NCBI GenBank assembly: GCA_010015675.1 | Contig: ML976987.1 | Location: forward strand, 536,790-600,789 | Reading direction: 5' to 3' | DNA from: Byssothecium circinans | Lineage: Eukaryota; Ascomycota; Dothideomycetes; Pleosporales; Massarinaceae | DNA length: 64,000 bases | Shown here: positions 1-13,900 of the stretch, one piece after another | How positions within the stretch are numbered: position 1 is the first letter of the stretch | Layout: every line of letters starts with the position of its first letter | Position numbers and translations under genes: made by a program | Notes under the pieces: generated by a model | Told to the model about the DNA's origin: nothing | What the model saw: the letters and a program-made list of their open reading frames with translations, nothing else | The model's database searches: none

Positions 1-3000
1 AAAATACTAAGACAGTGGAATACCAACAATCTGATAAAAAGCCTTTATTAAGCTTATTGCGAATATAGCTATAGTATATATATATATGTATATTTAATAT
101 AGTCTAACTTTAACGTTGTCTAGTCCTTTACTTAGTTGTTTTATACGAAGATTTTTTATAAGTAGATATATTCTATCCCCCTTCTCTAGCTAAGGTGCCA
201 TTTTTTTTTTTATGTTTGCATATAAGATACTTTTGCGTTATGCCGTTTCAAGGCTAACCTATAACTATTGGTGTACGTTCTTTAAGTCCTCTATTATTAT
301 TAAAGCTGCTGCTGCCTTGCCTCCTAGTAGTGTGCGTATAAAGAGATTTAGGTATTTCCTATAGTTTACATAAAAAGGCATCTGTCCTATAAATTCTAAT
401 ATCTTATTATTATACGCTAGTTAAGCTATAGGTAAAAGGGAAACCTAATTATTCTACTAGGCGTTGCTATAGATTTATAGATATATCTTTATTATATAAT
501 TTATTCTTTCAGTCTGTCTATCCGTCTGTAGATAATATGCTGTAGATAGCTTACGTTTTATTCTAATTATAGCTATTAGCGTTTTCTAGTAGTTTAATGT
601 AAAGAGCTTATCTCTATTACTAATAATTAACTTTAGCATGCTATAGTATCTAATAAGTTGATCCAAGATTATATATCTAAGTTATTCTGCGTTATAGTTG
701 TTTCTAAATAGTACTATTTCCACGTATTTTATAAATCTATTAATAATTACTAAGATAGCGTTAAAGGTTATTCTAGTTGTAAAGTCTCTTAATACTAGTA
801 GACCTATCACGAAGTCTATAAAGATATCTTCTTATAGTTCTTTTAGTAACTTAATAGGTTGCATTTCTCTATAGGATATGTGCGTGCTATGCTTGTTTCT
901 TTAGTAGTCTGCACATTTACTAATAAAACGTGTAACCTTTTCTTTTATACTTTTAAACTTACAATTCCTTTAAATTAGTTTAATAGTCCTTTAAATGCTA
1001 GGGTATCTATATATAAGGTTATTATAATATTATTATATAATCTCTTCCTATAATTCCTCTAGTACTTTATTATTAATTCGTAAGATACTATTAAGCCACT
1101 AAGCTAATCCTAAGGATCCGTCCTTATTAGCTCGCAATATTAGTGCTTTAATAGTTTCCTCTGTTCCTATGATATTACTTTGTTAGCTAAGGGCGTTAGC
1201 TCGTCCGTTGTCCTTGCTAGGTATATACACGATCTTAAACTTATATTATCTAAGCAACTTAGACTATCTAACTTATCTTCTATTAAGTTGTTTTGTCATC
1301 GTAAAGTAGAGTAGGTTCTTATAGTTAGGAAAGATAGTAAGTTTAGAGTAACTTTTTACGTAAACTCTCTAATATTTTAGTGAATCTATAATAGCTATTA
1401 GCTCCTTATTGTATACGTTGTAACGTTCTTTTAGTCTAAAGAACTTTCTTAAGTAGTAGGTAATAGGATGCTATTAGCTATTTCTTATTTAGCTAGCTGC
1501 TACTCTAAGTATAAGGTTAGACATATCTATTTTAATCCTTATTAGTTCTCTACTCCTAAATGCTACTAGTACTAGTAGGCTTATGTATTTCTCTTTTAAG
1601 GTTCTAAAGGCCTTTTCTTATTCCTCTATCTATATAAAGTGTACGTCCTTCCTAGTAAGTCCTACTAGGGGTAGCGTTATTAAGGCGTATTCCTTAATAA
1701 ACTTTCTATTAAAGTTGCAGAATCTAAGGAATTCTTACACTCCCTTAACTATTATTAGTACTGGCTAGTCCTATACTACTTATATCTTCTTAGGGCTTAT
1801 CTTAACCCCTATAGTATTAACTACGAATTTTAGGAAGTTAAGTTCTTATAAAATTTACACTTTTCTAGCTTAAGGCGTAGGTTTATAGTATCTAAGTATA
1901 AAAGTACTTGCTTAACATATCCTACATGTTCTTTAATATTTTCTAAATAGATGAGTATGTTATCTAAATATGCAATTATAAAGATATCTAGGTGAGTTCG
2001 CAATACGTTATTAATTAACACTTAAAAAGTCGCTAGGGTATTAGTAAGACTAAAGGGTATTATAGTATATTTATAGTATCTATACTATATCCTAAATACT
2101 ATCTTATATTCTTTACCTTCCTTTATGCAGATTAGATGATATCCGTCTTATAGGTTAAGGGCCGTAAATTAGGTAATAGGTAATAATTCTTAATTATAAT
2201 CTTATTTAATTTCTAAAAATCTATATATAGTTGTAGTAATCTGTCCTTCTTTAGGGCGAAGAGGACTAGGTATCTTACTAGTAACTTTAACTCTCTAATA
2301 TAGCCTTTTACTATACTCTTATTAATATAGTCTTATAGAGCCTTTAGCTCTTTCTCTAATAATTAATAGATTAGTCTAAAAGTTAGTTACTTTCCTTCCT
2401 ATAGCGTAATCTTATAGTCCTAGGGTTAATGCTTAGGTAGCGCTATAGTGCCTACGTCTTCTTAAAAGAGGTACTTCTATTCTCTATGCTCCTTAGAGAT
2501 CTCTAGAGGTGCCTTCTTCTCTTTTACTTTTACTTATTAATCTATTAACTAAATAGCATCTGTAGAGTTGACTATTCTCGCTAAATACGTCTTTATTAAA
2601 GTAATATTATTAATTACCTTCTTATCTACTATTAATCACTGCTAATGCGTAGGCCTTAAAGTATGCTAGCAGGTATAGTTTACTAACAATATTATATTAT
2701 TCTTCTAGTTAATCTCTAGGTTATGTTCTTTTAGCTAAGAGATTCCTAATATAACGTCATAAGTAGCTATCTTGAAATAGTCTAAGGTGATCTATTTGCT
2801 ATAATAGTAGATTTTTATAAGTACTAAGGTAACTTCTTATTATATCTCTAGTTGCTCTAGCATTGCTTATCCGTTTACTATAAGTAGTAGGTAGGGGTGT
2901 CATTTTAGTATTAGTTTTAGTCCTGCTAAGATTACTATTATTCTTAAGATATAGTTTACTTATAACCTTAAATCTACTAATGTCTTTATCCTTTTTCTAC

Positions 3001-5157
3001 TAAGATAGATTAAGATCTTAATTAGTCGCTCTCTTCTAGTTCCTAGGGTATATAACTCTTTCGCAGCATCTAGTAAGGCTCTAAAAAAGTCTTTCTAAAT
3101 CTATTTTCTTTCTTTTATTTAGCCTACTCTCTATAGTCTAGGTGCAGGCACGTCTGCTACTCTTCTTAAGTATAGATATTATTAATAATCATATTTATCT
3201 TTATAAGTGCTACTAGATCCTCTGTTCCTAGGAACTAGGGTTGTGATTATTTATCGTACAAGTATATTAAATACTTATTATTGTAACAGTTGTACTATTT
3301 AAACTTATAGTCTTTTTTAATAGTTAGAAAATAGTTTGCTTTTACCTTTATATTATAGTAGGTGAGATAACTATTATTATTGCACTAAGTAAAGCTAAGC
3401 TATCTGTAATTACTATTTTAATAGTCTATATCGTACCGCAATTTTTTAGCTATTTTAATCTATTGTGTTGCTCGTTAGATACTTCCTGCTATAAGCTCTT
3501 AGTCTACCTAGTTAGCTTACTTCTTATAAGCTTTCTCTTGCCTATGCCTTAGCTTCTATTGCTTCCTAGGCCTAGGGTTCGGATCTTTATATAGGTACTT
3601 GTCGTTGAGTCCTACGCTAGGCTTTAGGTACTAGTTATTGTACCTTAAATATCCTTAATCTATTAGTTCATTACTATCTAGTGTAACTTTGCTATTATAC
3701 TATATTAGGTCTTTATCCGTCTATTGTAGATAGTTCCCTTGCGCAATTTTAGTATAGTATAATTTAGAGTTATAGGGGTCTTAGTTTTTTTTCTTAAAGT
3801 ACTCTTCTTTTCTACTAATAATCTAAAGAGCCCTATTAGCCTATAATATCCTATTATTATCCTTAGCTTGTTCGCTAAGTAGGTAGTCCTAAAGTTATTA
3901 TTCTCTCACGTTAAGGGGTTAGTTAAGGTTATTAAGAAAGTCCTAGACTTTGTTATTTATAGTATCTACTTCTTTATTATGCTATATCTAATTAGCCGCT
4001 TTACTAACCCTTTTTCTAATAGATAACTCTTGTATTCTCTACCTAACAGCTTTTCCTCTTTCTTCGCCTAAATCGATTACTTCCTATTCATCATCTTCCT
4101 TAACGTTAGGGAGGTAACCTAAAGTATAGGATACTATAATTATATTTAACTATTATTAGACCGTATGCTTAGCTTGTCCTAGCTTAGCGCGATAGTTCCT
4201 AGTAATGTAGCTAGTTTTTCTACATAAGTAGCACGTCCTAGCTTCCTTCTTATAGTAGTGGCCCTTCCCTTTCCCTTTCTTAATATTATTAAGCTATATT
4301 AGCTATAGCCTATAGGGGTCTAAGTATCGATTCTTCTACTTTGTTATAGGGAAGTATGTAAAAAGGTGATAATAAGTAAAGGTAATATAGTAAAAGAAGG
4401 TTATAGTTAAATTATCTAATTTTTCAAAGTACTGCTAAGGAGTTACTATATACTAACTATCTAGATATTCGGATTATAGTTATCCGTTCGGATAATAGCT
4501 ATCCTTAGTTTTAGATTAGTTTGACTATTGTTTTAGTCTTGATACTAGATTTTAAGATATCCGTAGTATTACTATAGTTTTACTATAGTTTTATTATTTC
4601 GGATATCCTATATCCGTTATTTTACTGTAGTTTGGTTTTACTATCGTTTTACTATAGTTTAGTATTTTTTGGCTTATCCTATAGCCGTGTTTTAGTTGTT
4701 GTTTTGTTGTTTTGGTTGTTTTTAACCAATTGCCAATATTGCAATAGTTGGTCGAAAAGACCGTTTTACAAAGCTCCCTTATAAATCTAGTTTAGAAGAT
4801 ATCGCTTAGCTTTTAGTTGTATATAGTGTATAACTATATACTCTTTAGGTAATATAAGTTATATTACACTAGCGTGAAGATTACGCTCGTAATAAATTAT
4901 TTTAGCACTTTTTACAAAGTATACTTTCTTAAAATCGTCTATTAATCAAGATTATAATTTGCTAACATAAGTAAATATGTTATAACGTTTGTTAGATAGA
5001 ATATAGTAGTTATTTTACCTATATCTAAGTTTTATAGGACGATACTATTATAGTTATAATTAATAACTATAGTATTACTTTTACTTAAAATACTAAGACA
5101 GTGGAATACTAACAATCTAATAAAAAGCCTTTATTAAGCTTATTACGAATATAGCTA
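1..5157 (-). mobile_element. Gypsy LTR retrotransposon A, RIP-degraded, cut by the window edge
   Basis: On the minus strand, broken frames follow the Gypsy order gag, RT, RNase H, integrase. A gag zinc knuckle (CYLCRK followed by a worn H/C half) lies near 4200-4260. The RT active site reads YLDNILIY near 1950, a mutated YLDDILIYS. The integrase lies near 300-950, with a CADYQRNKH zinc-binding piece, a DFVIGL piece and YYLQTDRQTER. A purine tract (AGAAGGGGGATA) near 165-180 suits the polypurine tract. Bases 1-97 match 5088-5157 plus 7011-7028, so these are the 3' and 5' LTRs, and the left LTR runs out of the window. Stops are almost all TAA/TAG at Gln or Trp positions, as RIP leaves them. The exact LTR inner edge and primer-binding site could not be fixed. 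The element is dead. Confidence 0.85.
4450..4700. repeat. Short repeats in the leader/LTR part of element A
   Basis: Units such as GGATATCCG, TTATCCG and TTTTACTATAG recur many times in about 250 bp, partly as palindromes (for example ATCCGTTCGGATAA near 4490). They lie between the gag frame and the 5' LTR of the minus-strand Gypsy element, so they are probably LTR or leader sequence. No coding frame is visible. Confidence 0.5.
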
Positions 5158-7008
5158 ACGTAAAGCACTACTGAACCGCCTACACCACTGAACTGCCTAT
5201 GATTCTTTGGCAACACCAACTCCATCTTTAACACAAAAATGCCTTAATAATAAAGGTCTGAACGACTCTAACATAAAGGCAGACTACAGCTTACCCTTAG
5301 CGCATACAATAGAGGCCAATTCTAAAGCTATTGAAGCGCTGCTAAGGCCTTTAACGTTAAGCCTTGCGTCTTTACTAAACGCGCTAAAGGAATACCGTTT
5401 TAACTAGAAATGGTACTAAACTGTTTAAAACTATCCTTAACTAAGTAGGAAACACTTATCCTATATATTCTTAACCTTAATTCGCGAGGATTCGCGCCTA
5501 CATTAGATGAAGTGTTAGATATGGCGAATAAACTACTACGTAAGTAGGGTAGTAAAAAAGTAGGCATTAACTAAGTAGAATAGTTTATAAACTATTTAAA
5601 ATAGTTATAAATAGTTTAGAACTATTTAAAGAACTATTAGAGGGCACTATAGAAAGATCCTAAAGTAGTTAGTGCGTAGTTTAAGCTTATATAGAATACT
5701 AAAGTAAAGTACGGCGTACACGATAATAATATATATAACTTTGACAAGACTAGCTTTTAGATGGGTGTTATTAGCTTTATAAAAGTGGTTACTAGCTTAG
5801 AGAAGTAAGAAAGGCCTATAACAGTTTAGCTAGGTAATAAGAAGTAGGTGACAGATATCTAGAGTATATATTTAAATAGTATATTCACCCTACTATTTAT
5901 TATATATAAAGAACGCGTTTATATCTCTTTATAGTACTAGGAAGCTAATATACTATACAATTAAAAGCTCTTAGTCTTAGAGAATGGATAGACAACTAAT
6001 AAGCTTAGTCTCGCGTAGTTAAAGCACTTCGATGAGTATATAAAGGCAAGAACTATTAGCGTCTATTAGTTGCTAATTTTAGATCGCTATGAAAGCTACC
6101 TAAATTAGGATTTTAAGGATTATTACAAAGATAACAAGATTATTATGCTTTATATGCCTACGCACTTATTACACATCCTTTAGCCGCTTAATGTGGTGTT
6201 ATTCTCGCTGCTTAAGCATAAGTACTTTAAGACTATTTAGAACTTAGCGCGCTAATACGTTTTTTACGTTAATAAGGAAGCGTTCCTACTAGCCTTTAAA
6301 GACGCGTTTTTAAGCGTATTTACGGTTTAGAACTGTTAAAAGGCCTTTAAGGCAATAGGGCTAGTCCCTCTAAACGCGTAGGTAGTGCTTAATTACCTTA
6401 ATATGCGTATACGCACCTTACTAGGACCCCTACCACTAGAAACGCCGTAGTAATTAAGAATACCAAGTAATACACGCGAATTTAGCTTATAGTTAAAGCT
6501 AGTACGTGATTCTATTACTTAGTTACTACGGACGGCTTAGGGTAGGCTTTTACAGCTCATTAAAGGCGCTAAATTAATGCTGCATAGTAGCGCCCTAATA
6601 AAAGCGCGCATTAAAGAGCTTAAATAGCAACTTGCAGTAGTAACTAAGTGAAAAACACGCAAGCGCAAGTATCTTTAGAAGGGCGGCACTATAGAGTATA
6701 GTCCTATAGCAGACTAAAACAGTTCTAAACTATTAGGAACTATTTAAAACTATAAGAGGGCGAGGGTAGAGGGTGAACGCGAAGTGCAATAACTAGGTGT
6801 TTGCCACTGCAGCAACTGCGGTAAGGCTAGGCATAACGTGAGAACATATTAAATAAATAAAGAGGGTTCTTCTAAGTTAGAGGCTAGTACTTAGTTTATC
6901 ATGTTAAGTAGTAATACGGACGATAATGGCGATGAAGTTAAGTAAGTTAGTATTGCTAAGGAATCGTAAGCAGTTCGGTGGTGTAGGCGGTTTAGTAGTG
7001 CTTTACGT
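5158..7008 (+). mobile_element. Pogo/Fot1-like DNA transposon, copy A (1851 bp)
   Basis: It is inserted in the 5' LTR of Gypsy A. The uninterrupted site at 60-75 reads AATATAGCTATAGTATA; here a TA duplication (5156-5157, 7009-7010) flanks the transposon. The terminal inverted repeats begin ACGTAAAGCACTACTGAACC and contain a tandem ACCGCC/ACACCACTGAAC-type module. The plus-strand frame, read through RIP stops, is a CENP-B/pogo-type transposase: a helix-turn-helix region (NSRGFAPTLDEVLDMANKLL), DDE-domain pieces (YNFDKTSFQMG, VLENGQTTNKLSL, LLILDRYESYL, LLHILQPLNVVLFS) and a C-terminal CSNCGKARHN zinc knuckle. The catalytic-region DGHESH-type motif is altered to DRYESY. The copy is inactive. 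Confidence 0.9.
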
Positions 7009-7028
7009 TATAGTATATATGTATATTT

Positions 7029-8162
7029 AATAAAGTACCTAGGTTTAGTATAGGTACTTTTAGACTTGCCTATACTAAGTCCGCTATATCTATCCTAGTA
7101 TAACTCTAAAGCTAACTTATATAACTCTACGTTAATTCTAATAGATTCCTAGTATAGTTCCTCTAAGGTTATTAGAGTAGCTCTAGATCTTATAAGCTTA
7201 GTCTTAACAGTATCCTTAAGGCCTTATCTATATATAGTTATAAGCGCCTTATTATCCTAGCTAGTCTAGACTACGTAGTATTAGAACTCTATAGTGTACT
7301 TAGCTACTAATCGTTTCTACTATAGGCGCTGTACTACTTATCCTGTAATAGATACTTTGTTTAAAACTCTAAAGACCTGTTAGAGATAGGTTTTAAACTA
7401 AGTATAGTCCTTAAAGAGTATTACAACTTCGTTATTATTATTGTCTAGGTTTAAGTATTTAATAAGGTAAGAGTTAATCTATCGTTAGGTGTCGCTGCGC
7501 ATATAGGTCATTACGAAGGAGGCTTTATCAGTTTCGTCGATAGAGTTAGCTGTAAACTTAAAGTATAGCTTAAGTTATAGAAGCTATCCTTTAAGCTTAG
7601 TGCGATCTCTATAAAAGAGATTAGGCTTAGTAACCTTACTAGCGTTGCTATAAGATTAGGTATCATGTGTCTTAGACATTCTTCTAAGGGTATTTAAAAT
7701 GTTAAGGTCTAAAGGGGGGCTTATTACTAGGGATAGCTTAAAGAGCTTTTAGGTAATAAGGGGATGCTTAGATTCTAGAGCTTAGTTAGTTCTCTTAAAG
7801 AGATATTAATTCGTGATATACGGTAGTACTCTAATAGTACGTTATAGTATTTATCTAAAGGGTGTACACTTAGTAAACTTAGGTAAGCTTGTAATTATAG
7901 AGTATAAGATACTAAATAGATTGTAATCCTAAGAAGAGGTTAAATACAACTTCTATAAGGTAAAGGTTAGATCTATCTATATACTAGTTACGTCCCTTTA
8001 TCCTATCTATCCTATCTGTCCTAGTCCTTTGTAGGACCTCTAGGACTTCTAGGACGCTAGGATAGTTATATAACCTTGCTTACTATCCATAACTTCCTAT
8101 CTAGTTATGGCGCGCAGCTGGTTATTATATCAGTATAGCAACCCTACATCTAGATTATAACA
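7029..8162 (-). mobile_element. Gypsy gag fragment
   Basis: Minus-strand translation near 7050-7480 gives a gag-like region: a VFRVLNK piece, then AKYTIEF, then GLKDTVKTKL and ITLEELYQESIRI. This is the capsid pattern of fungal Gypsy elements. It stops abruptly at the LTR of element A on the left and at truncated pogo copy B on the right. No LTR of its own is visible. RIP stops are present throughout. It is not the gag of element A, which lies near 3900-4900. Confidence 0.65.
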
Positions 8163-8849
8163 CTAATATACTATATAATTAGAAGCTTTTAGTCTTAGAG
8201 AATAGATAGATAACTAATAAGCTTAGTCTTATATAGTTAAAGTACTTTAACGCGTATATAAAGGCAAGAACTATTAGCGTCTATTAGTTGCTACTTTTAG
8301 ATAGCTATAAAAGCTACCTAAATTAGGATTTTAAGAATTATTATTATAATAATAAGATCCTTATACTTTCTATACTACTATACTTATTATATATCCTCTA
8401 GCTACTTAATATAGTATACTTTTTACTACTTAAGTATAAGTACTCTAAGATTATTTAGGGCTTAGTATAAAAGTATATTTTTTATATTAATAAGAAAGCG
8501 TTCTTACTAGCCTTTAAAGATATATTTTTAAGCGTATTTATAGTTTAGCACTATTAAAAGGCCTTTAAGGTAATAGAGCTAGTCCTTTTAAATACGTAGG
8601 TAGTACTTAATTACCTTAATATATATATATATATACCTTACTAGGACCCCTACTACGAGAGATACTATAGCTATTAAGGACTCTAAGTAATATATATAAA
8701 TTTAGCTTATAGTTAAAGTTTATATATAATTCTATTAATTAGTTACTATAAATAGTGTAGGATAGGCTTTTATAGCTTATTAAAGGTACTAAGTTAGTGC
8801 TATATAATACTATACTTATAAAGTTACGTATTAAAGAGCTTAAATAGTA

Positions 8850-10733
8850 ACGTATTCTACTACTAAGATAGCTAAACTACTAAGATAGCTACTTTTCCTT
8901 GGCAACACTAATACTACACTTATCACGAAATACCTCTACCACTGAACGCGATACTTGTTCAACAAGAGGCCAGAATTAAGCTTACCCTTCAAGCTTACTA
9001 TTTAGGCTAATTTATAAGCCTTCGACGCGCTGCAGTAGCATTTAACGTCCGCTATTAGAGCCTCTCTAACTGCCTTAACGGAATCACCTTTTGCCTAATA
9101 ATAGTACTAAACTATTTAAAACTGTCCTTAACTAAAGAGGACACACTTATCTAATATATCCTTAACCTTAATTCGCGAGGATTTTCGCCTATATTAGGCG
9201 AAGTGTCAGATATAGCAAATAAACTGCTACGTGAGTAGGGTAGTAAGAAAGTAGGCATTAACTAGGTAGCACAGTTTATAGACTATTTAGAACAGTTATA
9301 AATAGTTTAGAACTATTTAAAGGACTATTAAAGGGCACTACAGGAAGATTCTAAGGTAGTTAGCATGTAGTTTAAGCTTATGCGGGACACTAAAGCAAAG
9401 TACAGCATATACAATAATAATATATACAACTTTAATAAGACTAACTTTTAGATAGGTATTATTAGCTCTATAAAAGTGGTTACTAGCTTAGAGAAGTAAG
9501 AAAGGCCTACAATAGTTCAGCTAGGTGATAAGGAGTAGGTAATAGATATCTAGAGTATATATTTAAATAGTATATTTACTCTACTATTTATTATATATAA
9601 AGGACGTGTCTATATCTCTTTGTAGTACTAGGAAGCTAATATACTATATAATTAAAAGCTCTTAGTCTTAGAGAATAGATAGACGACTAATAAGCTTAGT
9701 TTTATATAGTTAAAGCACTTTAACGCGCATATATAGGTAAGAACTATTAACGTTTATTAGTTGCTAATTTTAGATAGCTACGAAAGCCACCTTAATTAAG
9801 ATTTTAAGGATTATTATTATAATAGTAAGATCTTTACGCTCTATATACTACCATACTCGTCACATATCCTCTAGCCGCTTAATGTAGTGTTATTCTTGCC
9901 GCTTAAGTATAAGTACTCTAATATTGTTTAGGGCTTAGCGTAACAGCGTGTCTTTTATATTAATAAGGAAGCGTTCCTACTAGCCTTTAAAGACGCGTTT
10001 TTAAGCGTGTTTATAGTTTAAAACTATTAAAAGGCCTTTAAGGTAATAGGGCTAGTCTCTCTAAACGCGCAGGTAGTACTTAATTACCTTAATATATATA
10101 TACGTACCTTACTAGGACCCCTACTACTAGAGACGCTATAGCTATTAAGGACTCTAAGTAATGCACACGAATTTAGCTTATAGTTAAAGTTTATACGTAA
10201 TTCTATTACTTAATTACTATGAACAGCGCAGGATAGGCTTTTACAGCTTATTAAAGGTACTAAATTAGTGCTGTATAATACTACGCTTATAAAGGCGCGC
10301 ATTAAAGAGCTTAAATAGCAACTTATAGTAGTAACTAAGCGTAAAACACGTAAATGCAAGTATCTTTAGAAGGGTAGCACTATAGAGTTTAGTCTTATAA
10401 TAGACTAAGTTAGTTCTAAACTATTAAGAATAGTTTAGAACTATAAAAGGGCAAGAGTAGAGAGTAAATATAAAGTATAATAACTAGGTATTCGCCACTA
10501 CAGCAACTGCGGTAAGGCTAGGTATAACGTGAGAGCATATTAAGTAGATAAAGAGGGTTCTTCTAAGTTAGAGGCCAGTACTTAGTTTATTATATCAAGT
10601 AGCAATGCAGACGATAATAATAATAAAGTTAAGTAAGTTAGTATTACTAAGGAAAAGTAGCCGTCTTAGTAGTTTAGCTATCTTAGTAGTTTAGCTATCT
10701 TAGTAGTTTAGCTATCTTAGTAGTAGAATACGT
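8850..10733 (+). mobile_element. Pogo/Fot1-like transposon, copy C (1884 bp), inserted in copy B
   Basis: Flanking TA duplications are clear and copy B resumes exactly afterwards. The ends read ACGTATTCTACTACTAAG. The subterminal region is built from a 17-bp unit (AAGATAGCTAAACTACT) present about twice at the left end and four times at the right. The internal frame matches the transposase of copies A and D over the whole length, including the C-terminal zinc knuckle (CSNCGKARYN), but carries many RIP stops. Confidence 0.87.
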
Positions 10734-10914
10734 TAACTTATAGTTATAACTAAGTATAAAATATATAAGTATAAGTATATTTAGAAGAGTAGCACTATAG
10801 AGTATAGTCCTATAGTAAACTAGAATAGTTCTAAACTATTAAGAATAGTTTAGAACTATAAAAGGGTAAGAGTAGAGAGTAAGAGTAAGATATAATAATT
10901 ATAATAACTAAGTA

Positions 10915-13900
10915 ACGTATTCTACTATCAAACCGCCTACACCATTAAACTGCTCATGATTCCTTAGCAACATTAACTCTATCTTTAACGCGAAAATGCC
11001 TTAACAACAAAGGTCTGAATGACTGTAACACGAAGGTAGACTACAGCTTACCCTTGACGCATATAATAGAGGCCAATTTGAAAGCTATTAAAGCGCTGCT
11101 GCAGCCTTTAACGTTAAGCCTCATGTCCTTACTAAACGCGCTAGAGGAATACCTTTTTAACTAGAAACAGTACTAAACCATTCAAAACTGTCCCTAACTA
11201 AGCAGGAGACACTCATCTAATACATCCTTAACCTTGATTCGCGAGGATTCGCGCCTACGTTGGGCGAAGTATCAGATATGGCGAATAAACTATTACGCGA
11301 GCGGGGTAGTAAGAACGTGGGCATTAACTAGATAGCACAGTTCATAAATTATTTAGAATAGTTATAAATAGTTTAGAACTATTTAAAGGACTATTAGAGG
11401 GCAAAGCAGGAAGATCCTAAGGTAGTTAGTGCGTAGTTTAAGCTTGTATAAGACACTAAAGCGAAGTATGGCGTACACAATAATGATATATATAACTTTA
11501 ATGAAACTAGCTTTTAGATGGGTGTTATTAGCTCTATAAAAGTGGTTACTAGCTTAGAGAAGTAAGCAAGGCCTATAATAGTTCAGCTAGGTAATAAAGA
11601 GTAGGTAACGGATATCTAGAGTATATGTTTAAATGGTATATTCATCCTACTATTTATTATATATAAAGGACGCGTCTACATTTCTTTATAGTACTAGGAA
11701 GCTAATATACCACGCAATTAGAAGCTCTTAGTCTTAGAGAATGGATAGATGACTAATGAGCTTAGTCTCGCGTGGTTAAAGCACTTTAATGCGCATATAA
11801 AGGTAAGAACTATTAGCGTCTATTAGTTACTAATTTTAGATAGCCATGAAAGCTACCTAAATCAAGATTTCAAGGATTATTGTCAAGATAATAAGATCCT
11901 TACGCTCTGTATGCCACCGCACTCGTCACACATCCTCTAGCCGCTCGATGTGGTGTTATTCTCGCCGCTCAAGCGCAAGTACTCTAAGATCGTTTGGGGC
12001 TTGGCGCAACAGCGCGTCTTTCACATTAATAAGGAAGCGTTCCTACCAGCCTTTAAAGACGCGTTTTTAAGCGTATTTATGGTTTAGAACTGTCAAAAGG
12101 CCTTTAAGGCAATAGGGCTAGTCCCTCTAAACGCGCAGGTGGTGCTTAATCACCTTAATGTGCGTATACGTACCCCACTAGGACCCCTACCACTAGAGAC
12201 GCCGTGGTAATTAAGAACTCCAAGTAATACACGTGAATTTGGCTCGCAGTTAAGGCTTATACAAGATTCTATTACTCGGTCACCACAAACAGCGCGCGGT
12301 GGGCTTTCGCAGCTCGTCAAAGGCACTGAGTTAGTGCTGCACAATACCGTGTTTAGTCATCTGGCGCACGGGCTCACCTGACGCACACTTTGGCCGGGAA
12401 CACCAAAATTACCACATAATACTAACTCGACCAATATGGACCCAATTGAGGAGGCGATTGTGGCGTTGAAATCCCTGGAGCTTAGAGAAAAACTTAATAT
12501 CTCTTAGACTGCGAGAAAATATGGTGTTGAACGATCAACTCTATCATGAAGGTGGCATAAAATCTAAGGCTCCCATGCAGCCTAGTATAAGAATCAGCGA
12601 CTTCTAAATAACCGTCAAGAGCAAAAGCTTATACAGTATATTGAGAGACTGTGTGAGCGAGGCCTACCGCCTACTAAGAACATGATACGCAACTTTGCTA
12701 GTAAAATAAGCGGCTAATAAGCAGGGAGCTCATGGCTAGATTAGTTCCTTAAGCGTCACTAAGTTGACCTAGTATCTAAATGGACAACTAGCTTAGATAA
12801 AGAGAGAAAAAGAGCTAATTCTACCTTTAAGTACGCGCTATATTTTAAGCTCTTGAAGCGCAAAATTGAGGAATATGAAATTGAGCTAGCAAATATGTAC
12901 AATATGGATGAGAAGGGCTTCCTAATCAGCGTGCTGTCAAAGATGAAGTGAATCTTCTCTTGATAGAGGTATGAGGAGGGAGGAGTCAAGCAGGCTATAT
13001 AGGATAGTAATCGCGAGTAGATCACGATGATTACTTATATATGCGCTAATAGATCGTCACTCTCTCTAGGCCTTATCTATCAGGTAGTTTCAGGTAATAT
13101 CTAAGACTCATAGCTATAGGATTTTAATCCTATAGTATATAAGGCCTTCTTCGCCTCATCGCCTAGTAGCTAGACAAATAATCACCTTAGGCTTTAATAG
13201 TTAAAGACTGTCTTTAATAGAGAGACTAAAATAAAGTTACTATAATAGTAATACTAATTACTTATCCTTAATAGCTATGGCTCCTACGTGAATATAAAGT
13301 TCATTAAGTACTGTGATGATAACTAGATCCTCCTAGTAGTCTATCCTCCTTATAGTACTTATACTCTACAGCTGCTTAATGTCTACCTATTTAGCCCTCT
13401 CTTATAAGTATATAGCTTAGAGATAGTACGCTTTATAGAAGAATTATAAGCCTTCTCTACTATAACTAAGAGGGACTTCTTTCACATGTTCTAGGCTGCG
13501 TAGGAGAAGGCTTTTACGACTAAAAATATCCTCTTAGGCTTTGAAGCCTACAGTCTCCACCCTTTCAACTCTAAGGTTATCCTAAGCTAATTTAGTAATC
13601 CTAAGGTAGAGCGACCTTCCTCTAGCGAGAGCTTAAGGTTAGTCATCATAGCTAAGGATTAGAGAAAGATTACTAAGCTTCTAAGGGTAGTTATTAATAA
13701 CGTTTATAACTCTAAGGCCTAGTAGCTCTTACAGATAATTCACTCACTATTAACTTAGAATATACTCTTGAAACACGAGAATGAAGGCCTCAAATAAGCG
13801 CTAGTGAATAAAAAGAAGTGCTAGCAGAGAGGTAAGGCTCTCTAGCTTAATTAGCCTCTTAATTAGGATAGTGGAGCTATCTTCTAGAGCCTAAATAAGG

